Origin: an uncultured Chryseolinea sp.
Lineage (GTDB): Bacteria; Bacteroidota; Bacteroidia; Cytophagales; Cyclobacteriaceae
Direction: 5' to 3'
DNA length: 19,327 nucleotides
Assembly: GCA_946478915.1 (NCBI GenBank)
Contig: CAMLER010000014.1
Span: 1-19,327, forward strand
In this document: positions 14,119-19,327 of the stretch, piece by piece
How positions within the stretch are numbered: position 1 is the stretch's first letter
Layout: each line of letters begins with the position of its first letter
Position numbers and translations under genes: made by a program
Notes under the pieces: generated by a model
Databases searched by the model: none
What the model was told of the DNA's origin: nothing
Seen by the model: the letters and a program-made list of their open reading frames with translations, nothing else

Positions 14119-16317
14119 ATGAGGATTAAGATTTTATTATTTGCATTCACAATTACGGCTTTTGCAATTCCATGTCGGGCGCAGCAAACTGCTGATTCAT
14201 TAGAGACTAAAGAATTGGATGAACTTACCGTTCAAGGTCAACGTCTGTTGAACCTTGAACGGCTTCCTCCGGTGGAGGGCACGCGGATCTGGTCAGGTAA
14301 GAAAACAGATGTCATTAGCCTGGACAACCTGAATGCGAACATAGCTGAGAAAACACCAAGGCAGATCTTTGCAAAGATCCCTGGAGTATTTGTCTATGAC
14401 ATGGACGGTTCCGGAAACCAGATCAACATCTCAACTCGTGGGCTGGATCCTCATCGTGGATGGGAATTTAACATCCGGCAAAACGACGCCATTACCAATT
14501 CAGACATGTATGGCTATCCAGCCAGTCACTATAGCATGCCGATGGAAGCAGTAGCCCGTGTGCAGATGGTGCGAGGTACTGGTTCGCTGCAGTATGGCGC
14601 TCAATTTGGGGGGATGATAAATTATATCACTAAGGCTCCAGATACTACAAGGGCAATAGGTTTTGAGACCATTAACTCGGCTGGCTCGTTTGGATTGTTG
14701 TCGACTTACAACGCTATCGGTGGACGCATAGGTAAGATCGACTACTACGTCTATATGAACAAACGCGTTTCATCCGGTTATCGTGACAACAGCCATACTG
14801 ATTCCGACGCAGAGGGTGTGGCAATTAAATTTCACGCCAACAAGTCTATCGATTTCCGTTTTGAGTTTGCGCATTCAAAATATGTCTATCAGCTCCCTGG
14901 AGCCCTAAATGACAAACAGTTTCGTGAGAATCCTCGACAGGCCACGCGCGCGCGCAACTACTACAGCCCTGACATTTATATCCCATCCATTGGAATGGAC
15001 TGGCAAATCGGAGAGCGGACCAAATTGTCATGGCTGACGTCGGCAGTATTAGGAGCTCGGGAAAGCGTGCTGTTTGACAAGCCTGCGGACGTAGTAGATG
15101 TTATTGATCCTGTCACGCTCACGCATGCGCCCCGTCAAGTGGATATTGACGATTACCACAGCTACACTACAGAAATACGTTTGTTACATGAATACGATCT
15201 TTTCAATCAGTCCAGCGCTCTGGTAGCAGGGGTGCAATTGATGAACAACGACTTGCATAGACGCCAGAAAGGCAAAGGATCGACGGGTTCTGACTTTGAT
15301 CTTTCTCTTATCGAACCGGGATGGGGGCGAGACCTGCATTTTAAGACAAACAACATCGCAGTTTTTGTAGAGAATAATTTTAAATTGACCGATAGGCTAT
15401 CCGTTAGCCCTGGCATCAGGGCAGAAATGGGAAAATCTGACCTGGGTGGATCCATTACATACTATCCTCATGAACAACTGCCAAATACTATCGATCATGA
15501 ATTTGTGCTGGCAGGGATCAATGCTCAATTCGCCGTCGCGGATTTCATGAATGTGTATGCGGGGTGGTCGCAGGCTTACAGGCCCGTGATCTTGAAAGAT
15601 ATTGTGCCATCATCTACATTCGAACGTGTGGATGATAACTTAAAGGATGCCGACGGTTACAATTTCGAGGCTGGCTTCCGGGGAAACTCCGGAAATTTTC
15701 AATGGGATGTTGGTGTATTTCAACTTCGATATAATAACAAGCTTGGCATGCTGTCACAGACTGATTCAAATGGTGATTTTTATTTTTTCAGGACAAACAT
15801 AGGGAATGCGCTTACTCAGGGCGTTGAATTGTTTGCAGAATATATCGTACCATTCAACAATGCCTATGTGTCTTTATTTACTTCCACAGCATACATGGAT
15901 GCTCGGTATCGCGATGCCTTCGTACGCGTCGGCGATAACAATGTAAGCGTGGATGACAATAAAGTTGAAAGTGCTCCGGAAATAATTACTCGAAATGGTT
16001 TAAACGTTCAGCTGGGGAATGTCAGCCTGTCATTTTTATACAGCTATACTGCAGAAAGTTATGCCGATGCCTTGAATACTACGATACCAACGCTAAATGG
16101 ATCGGCTGGTCTTGTGCCATCGTATGGATTACTTGATATCAATACCTCGTGGAAGATCTCGTTATCAGGCGGAGCTACCCAGCTTAAGTTACGTCTTAAT
16201 ATCAATAATGTGACTAATGAAAAGTACTTCACAAAGCGTCCGCAGTTTTATCCCGGTCCCGGTATTTGGCCGTCGGATGGTAGATCGTTTGTGGGTTCTA
16301 TAGAAGTCTCGATCTAA
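14119..16317 (+). CDS. TonB-dependent outer-membrane receptor, FecA-like
   Basis: A 732-residue receptor importing a ligand across the outer membrane with TonB energy. The signal peptide ends near CRA (19-21). A TonB-box-like LDELTV (33-38) is followed by the plug domain (about 62-174), which includes IPGVFVYDMDGSGNQINISTRG and VRGTGSLQYGAQFGGMINYITK. The 22-strand barrel domain follows. The end is NNVTNEKYFTKRP followed by YPGPGIWPSDGRSF, a terminal signature I associate with FecA-type ferric-citrate receptors. There is no N-terminal carboxypeptidase-like domain and no SusD partner, which argues against a glycan-uptake SusC. The ligand is unproven; an iron chelate is the first guess. It comes 47 nt after the lipoprotein gene and is followed by a terminator. 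Confidence 0.92.
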   Translation: MRIKILLFAFTITAFAIPCRAQQTADSLETKELDELTVQGQRLLNLERLPPVEGTRIWSGKKTDVISLDNLNANIAEKTPRQIFAKIPGVFVYDMDGSGNQINISTRGLDPHRGWEFNIRQNDAITNSDMYGYPASHYSMPMEAVARVQMVRGTGSLQYGAQFGGMINYITKAPDTTRAIGFETINSAGSFGLLSTYNAIGGRIGKIDYYVYMNKRVSSGYRDNSHTDSDAEGVAIKFHANKSIDFRFEFAHSKYVYQLPGALNDKQFRENPRQATRARNYYSPDIYIPSIGMDWQIGERTKLSWLTSAVLGARESVLFDKPADVVDVIDPVTLTHAPRQVDIDDYHSYTTEIRLLHEYDLFNQSSALVAGVQLMNNDLHRRQKGKGSTGSDFDLSLIEPGWGRDLHFKTNNIAVFVENNFKLTDRLSVSPGIRAEMGKSDLGGSITYYPHEQLPNTIDHEFVLAGINAQFAVADFMNVYAGWSQAYRPVILKDIVPSSTFERVDDNLKDADGYNFEAGFRGNSGNFQWDVGVFQLRYNNKLGMLSQTDSNGDFYFFRTNIGNALTQGVELFAEYIVPFNNAYVSLFTSTAYMDARYRDAFVRVGDNNVSVDDNKVESAPEIITRNGLNVQLGNVSLSFLYSYTAESYADALNTTIPTLNGSAGLVPSYGLLDINTSWKISLSGGATQLKLRLNINNVTNEKYFTKRPQFYPGPGIWPSDGRSFVGSIEVSI

Positions 16318-16384
16318 GACGATCTAAAACTTAAACCTGATCTTGCCATCTTTGTCAGCGTTCTAAATGGTGGGGATAGGGAAT

Positions 16385-16603
16385 AGGTTGACAGGTTGAC
16401 AACGTAGGATTAATTGCACTGGTACATCCTGATGGGTTTATTAACACCTGTCAGGATTTTTTTAAAACAGGAACTCTGCCCTCCGAACAACATCGAGCAA
16501 CTTGAATAGTAGAAATGCGCCGCAGACCTTAGTGATTTCTAAGGATGCACAACGATCAACGAACGTCAACACATCGAACATCAACACGTCAACACGTTAA
16601 CAC
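16385..16603. repeat. Opposed octamer arrays flanking the terminator in the 16318-16604 spacer
   Basis: Two perfect copies of AGGTTGAC lie at 16385-16400. At 16555-16603 there is a longer degenerate array of NTCAACAC-type 8-mers: GTCAACAC at 16565, ATCAACAC at 16580, GTCAACAC at 16588 and GTTAACAC at 16596. The second array is roughly the reverse complement of the first (12 of 16 positions for the best pair). The right array runs up to the stop codon of the acyltransferase gene. No gene is seen in this 287-nt spacer. Confidence 0.45.
16426..16463 (+). terminator. Intrinsic terminator of the barrel-lipoprotein-receptor genes
   Basis: ATCCTGA (16426-16432) pairs with TCAGGAT (16451-16457). An inner GGGTT/AACACC stem has one bulged base and a four-base loop. 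Seven T residues follow (16457-16463). It lies 108 nt past the receptor stop codon. The structure is strong and in the right place and direction. Confidence 0.75.
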
Positions 16604-16604
16604 A

Positions 16605-17342
16605 TCATCGGTGATCTATAATCATCTTCTTCATCGTCTCAAAAGTCCGCAGTTTCAGTGACGCCTGATCTTCAGTATTCAATCCCTTTGTCGGTATCTC
16701 AGGACCGACAATAACCTTAACTCTTCCCGGTTTCATCCTGATAGTGCCAGGGGGCATCAGTGGACCGGCACCAACGACCACCATAGGCAAAATCGGTTGC
16801 TGTGTATCTATCGCAATTCGAAATGCTCCATCTTTGAAAGGCTGCAATATCTCCTTCGTGCGATTTTGTGTCCCCTCTGCAAAGAGTAAAATTGATGTCC
16901 CTTCCGCCAGGATTTTTTTCAGTTTATCCATGCTTTTTTTTCTGCTTTCACCGCTTGAGCGGTCAACAATGACGGCGGCAGATCGTGCAATCCACCCGAA
17001 AACAGGAATTTTCAAAAGCTCCTTTTTCGCGAGTGGCTTTTTCTCACCGGGTATGATCATCCAAAGTCCTGGTATATCGAGGAAAGAAGTATGATTGCTA
17101 ACGTATATGTAAGACTGTCCTTTGTGAAAATTTTTTTGTCCGTAGAAGTCATAACGGATGAAGGTTAGCATACTAAATATCCACGACCACAGCCAAAGAA
17201 ATTTACCTCCGATCCAACTGGCTTTGCCTCCGATGAGATAGGGAATAACAATGCCCGGCAACAGCAAGATCATAAAGACGGTAAACACCAGAAAAACCCA
17301 GAAGGCATACAGCTTTAAAAGGACCCACTCAACGAATTTCAA
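16605..17342 (-). CDS. plsC: 1-acyl-sn-glycerol-3-phosphate acyltransferase (PlsC type)
   Basis: Transfers an acyl group to lysophosphatidate to make phosphatidate at the inner membrane. The protein has 245 residues, normal for the family. An N-terminal hydrophobic region (about 8-36) and a second segment (about 48-62) precede the catalytic motif NHTSFLD (H84-x4-D89). The further acyltransferase motifs follow: a G-W-I-A-R segment (116-120), FAEGTQNR (154-161) with E156, and LPMVVVGAG (185-193). The start is TTG at 17342; a stop lies four codons upstream and no ATG is near the N-terminus. Divergent from the RNA methyltransferase gene, with an inverted heptamer array between them. Other acyltransferases share this motif set (for example ornithine-lipid enzymes), so the acceptor is the family default. 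Confidence 0.88.
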   Translation of the reverse strand: MKFVEWVLLKLYAFWVFLVFTVFMILLLPGIVIPYLIGGKASWIGGKFLWLWSWIFSMLTFIRYDFYGQKNFHKGQSYIYVSNHTSFLDIPGLWMIIPGEKKPLAKKELLKIPVFGWIARSAAVIVDRSSGESRKKSMDKLKKILAEGTSILLFAEGTQNRTKEILQPFKDGAFRIAIDTQQPILPMVVVGAGPLMPPGTIRMKPGRVKVIVGPEIPTKGLNTEDQASLKLRTFETMKKMIIDHR

Positions 17343-17416
17343 AACCAGACATTAAAATTTGGCCCGAAAGTTCTTAAGTTTTGTTGAACATGCAAACCGG
17401 CTGGTCGCCGATAGTC

Positions 17417-17523
17417 AATAGTTATTAGTTATTAGTTATTAGTTACGTCCTAGACGATTGCATTCTATAGCTAGTATTGCACGTTCTCCACTATTAACTA
17501 ATAACTAATAACTAATTACTATT
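17417..17523. repeat. 29-bp inverted repeat built of TTATTAG heptamers
   Basis: The left arm (17417-17445) and right arm (17495-17523) are reverse complements at 28 of 29 positions, separated by 49 nt. Each arm is itself a tandem array of about four 7-mers of the TTATTAG type. It lies in the 209-nt divergent spacer between the acyltransferase (start at 17342) and the RNA methyltransferase (ATG at 17552), leaving 28 nt to the latter. It could extrude as a cruciform or fold in a transcript. No gene is present in the spacer. Confidence 0.85.
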
Positions 17524-17537
17524 AGCGCACATCAGAG

Positions 17538-17545
17538 TATCTTCG
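17538..17545 (+). promoter_or_regulatory. Candidate -7 box for the RNA methyltransferase gene
   Basis: TATCTTCG has one mismatch to TAnnTTTG and ends 6 nt before the ATG at 17552, implying a nearly leaderless transcript. The same TAnnTTCG form appears before murI and the zinc-ribbon gene. No good -33 box is seen; the expected position falls in the right arm of the inverted heptamer repeat. Confidence 0.28.
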
Positions 17546-17551
17546 CGCCCA

Positions 17552-18742
17552 ATGAAGCTATACGTAAACCTTGCGCGGGCTGTGGTGAATGCCCTGGAAA
17601 TGATCTTTGATGAGAACAGGTATGCCGACAAAGTGATCGAAAGGGTCTTAAAGCAAAATCCAAAGTGGGGTGCGCGCGACAGACGTTTTATCGCAGAAAC
17701 TACGTACGACATCGTGCGCTGGGTGCGCTTTCTGCAAAATATCACGGAGGCAGAAGATGGAGATTATTGGAAGCTGTTAGGTGGGTGGTGTGTGTTGAAT
17801 CAAATTCCATTACCTCCCTGGGAGGAATTCAAAGATTTGTCTGAGAAGCGAATTCTCGAACGCAACATCAAGATGAAATCGGTGAGGAGAATAAGAGAAT
17901 CCATTCCTGATTGGCTCGACACCCTTGGAGAAAAGGAGTTGGGCAAACGCTGGGAAAAGGAACTCCATGCGTTGAATGAAGAGGCCCATGTGGTGTTGCG
18001 CACGAATACGTTAAAAATATCCGCTAAAGATTTGCGCCTATTGCTTCAGGAATCGGAAGTTGACACGGATTATCTACGAGACTTTCCAGACGCACTGGTT
18101 CTCAAGCAACGGCAGAATGTATTCAGGGAACCATCGTTTAAAGACGGACTTTTCGAAATGCAAGACGCTGCGTCCCAGCTCGTCGCTCCATTCTTGCGTG
18201 TTAGTCCCGGCATGCGTGTGATCGATGCCTGCGCCGGCGCTGGAGGCAAAACCTTGCATCTTGCGGCGCTGATGAAAAACAAAGGCAAGCTCATTGCTAT
18301 GGACGTTGAAGCTACGAAACTGACTGAACTTCAGAAGCGAGCCAGAAGAGCAGGTGTAAGCAATTTGGAAATCAGAACTATTGACTCCTCGAAAACAATA
18401 AAGCGGCTGGAGAATTCTGCAGATCGCCTGTTGTTGGATGTGCCCTGCTCGGGTCTTGGCGTGCTGAAAAGAAATCCGGACGCGAAATGGAAACTATCTC
18501 CGGAATTCATTCAAAACGTCAGGGATCTCCAGCAACATATTCTGCAGGATTATTGCAACATGATTAAAAAACAAGGCTTGCTGGTATATTCCACCTGTAG
18601 CATTTTACCTTCTGAAAACGAGGAGCAGGTGGCAAAATTTTTGAAAAATAATGACGCTAACTTTGAACTACTCGAGGAAAAGCATCATTGGCCCTCAGAC
18701 GGCTTTGATGGATTTTACATGGCTTTGTTGCGCCGAAAGTAA
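17552..18742 (+). CDS. RsmB/NOP-family RNA (cytosine-5) methyltransferase
   Basis: A 396-residue NOL1/NOP2/Sun-family enzyme that methylates C5 of a cytosine in rRNA or tRNA with S-adenosylmethionine. An N-terminal helical region (about 1-145) includes DRRFIAETTYDIVRW, as in the NusB-like part of RsmB-type proteins. An RNA-binding linker (about 147-200) and the methyltransferase domain follow. The SAM motif is DACAGAGGKTLHLA (225-238). The helper cysteine is in DVPCSGLG (C299) and the nucleophilic cysteine in YSTCSI (C349). Both cysteines are present, so the enzyme should be active. RsmB (C967 of 16S rRNA) is the nearest named member by layout, but the target site is not fixed by sequence. 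ATG start at 17552. Confidence 0.92.
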   Translation: MKLYVNLARAVVNALEMIFDENRYADKVIERVLKQNPKWGARDRRFIAETTYDIVRWVRFLQNITEAEDGDYWKLLGGWCVLNQIPLPPWEEFKDLSEKRILERNIKMKSVRRIRESIPDWLDTLGEKELGKRWEKELHALNEEAHVVLRTNTLKISAKDLRLLLQESEVDTDYLRDFPDALVLKQRQNVFREPSFKDGLFEMQDAASQLVAPFLRVSPGMRVIDACAGAGGKTLHLAALMKNKGKLIAMDVEATKLTELQKRARRAGVSNLEIRTIDSSKTIKRLENSADRLLLDVPCSGLGVLKRNPDAKWKLSPEFIQNVRDLQQHILQDYCNMIKKQGLLVYSTCSILPSENEEQVAKFLKNNDANFELLEEKHHWPSDGFDGFYMALLRRK

Positions 18743-18811
18743 GATTTATCCGTTCGGGACAGCACCCGTTGCCGTGCAAAGGGGATTTCGGTATTTTTAA
18801 TTTTTGACTGA

Positions 18812-19327
18812 ATGAGGAAATTGAATTGGATTGTCCTTTTGATCGCATTGTCGATCTCTTTAAATGTTTTTTCACAGGATCTAAAACCTTACGAACAAGC
18901 CTTACCTGGATCGTCGGTAAAGTTCAGGATGATTCCCGTACCGGCGGGTAGTTTTCTAATGGGTAGTCCGCAAAATGAACCTGGACGCGAAGAAGATGAA
19001 GGTCCTCAAAAGGAGGTTACGCTCTCAGCATTCTGGATGGGGGAGCATGAGGTCACTTTTGGCGAATGGGATGTTTTTTTCAAAAGCACGGATGTGCCTC
19101 AAACCAAAGCAATTGCGGTGGATGCTGTCTCAAGGCCGACGGCTCAATATATCGATCTCACATGGGGCATGGGCCGGGACAACAAGCAACCAACCAACAG
19201 TATGAGTCAGGCGGCTGCGATAATGTATTGCAAGTGGTTGTATAAGGAAACCGGTGTTTTCTACCGCTTGCCAACCGAGGCTGAGTGGGAGTATGCCTGT
19301 AGGGCCGGTAGTGATAGCAACTATAGC
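18812..19327 (+). CDS. Secreted formylglycine-generating-enzyme-like protein, 3' end cut by window edge
   Basis: 172 codons are visible, running off the window. A signal peptide (MRKLNWIVLLIALSISLNVF, cleavage near FSQ at 20-22) is followed by the start of an FGE-sulfatase/SUMF1 domain. Its hallmarks are FRMIPVPAGSFLMGS (38-52), the acidic EDEGPQ stretch, FWMGEHEVTFGEW (74-86), NSMSQAAAIMYCKWL and YRLPTEAEWEYACRAG (152-167). Family members oxidise cysteine to formylglycine in sulfatases, but many Bacteroidota homologues are non-catalytic or act in other roles such as gliding-protein relatives. The catalytic cysteines lie in the missing C-terminal part, so activity cannot be judged. ATG at 18812, directly after an in-frame TGA. 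No sulfatase gene is visible in the window. Confidence 0.9.
   Translation, partial: MRKLNWIVLLIALSISLNVFSQDLKPYEQALPGSSVKFRMIPVPAGSFLMGSPQNEPGREEDEGPQKEVTLSAFWMGEHEVTFGEWDVFFKSTDVPQTKAIAVDAVSRPTAQYIDLTWGMGRDNKQPTNSMSQAAAIMYCKWLYKETGVFYRLPTEAEWEYACRAGSDSNYS

Noticed and set aside
12527..16317. SusC/SusD-type glycan-uptake locus
   Set aside because: The receptor lacks the N-terminal carboxypeptidase-like domain, no SusD is present, and the lipoprotein has the haloperoxidase/PAP2 motifs.
16555..16607. Short repeats near the acyltransferase end as a CRISPR array
   Set aside because: Units are about 8 bp with no spacers of constant length, no leader and no cas genes.

Overview
The window looks like a chromosomal segment from a Bacteroidota bacterium, probably of the Cytophagales type. 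The evidence is the protein families present: a Bacteroidota-style FabI, a Tgt without zinc cysteines, a FecA-like TonB receptor, and an ECF sigma factor next to rsmG. Shine-Dalgarno sequences are also scarce, and several spacers carry TAnnTTTG-like -7 boxes. This assignment is inference from gene content, since no rRNA is present. I see no insertion sequence, phage gene, CRISPR array, tRNA or rRNA.

Layout. Positions 1-1597 (minus strand) hold glutamate racemase murI, cut by the window edge just before its stop, and upstream of it a small membrane protein with a C-terminal zinc ribbon. Positions 1807-3472 (plus) hold fabI (fatty-acid elongation) and ispE (MEP isoprenoid pathway). Positions 3469-6687 (minus) form an operon of tgt (queuosine tRNA modification), an LptF/LptG-family permease and a DMT/EamA transporter; its last stop codon overlaps that of ispE. 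Positions 6934-8001 (minus) hold a LacI-family regulator with two operator-like palindromes upstream. Positions 8279-10641 (plus) hold a membrane family-2 glycosyltransferase, an overlapping ECF sigma factor and rsmG.

Positions 10825-16317 (plus) are the accessory part. They hold an unrecognised small membrane-anchored protein, a secreted outer-membrane beta-barrel protein, a vanadium-haloperoxidase/PAP2-fold lipoprotein and a FecA-like TonB-dependent receptor, closed by a good intrinsic terminator. The last three are closely spaced, co-directional and all envelope proteins. They probably form one uptake or processing unit, whose substrate I cannot tell. Positions 16605-17342 (minus) hold a PlsC-type acyltransferase. 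Positions 17552-18742 (plus) hold a NOL1/NOP2/Sun-family RNA methyltransferase. Positions 18812-19327 hold the N-terminal part of a secreted formylglycine-generating-enzyme-like protein that runs off the window.

Most of the window is housekeeping (wall, lipid, isoprenoid, and tRNA and rRNA modification). The most distinctive features are three. The haloperoxidase-like lipoprotein is visibly an internal duplication in which the first half has lost most active-site residues, and it sits next to a TonB receptor. Five intergenic spacers carry 7-8 bp tandem arrays of unrelated sequence, three of them with a matching array in inverted orientation. Finally, a 10-bp GC-rich hairpin reaches into the start codon of murI. 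No stretch longer than 300 bases lacks a gene; the longest spacers (6688-6933, 8002-8278, 16318-16604) are described as features.
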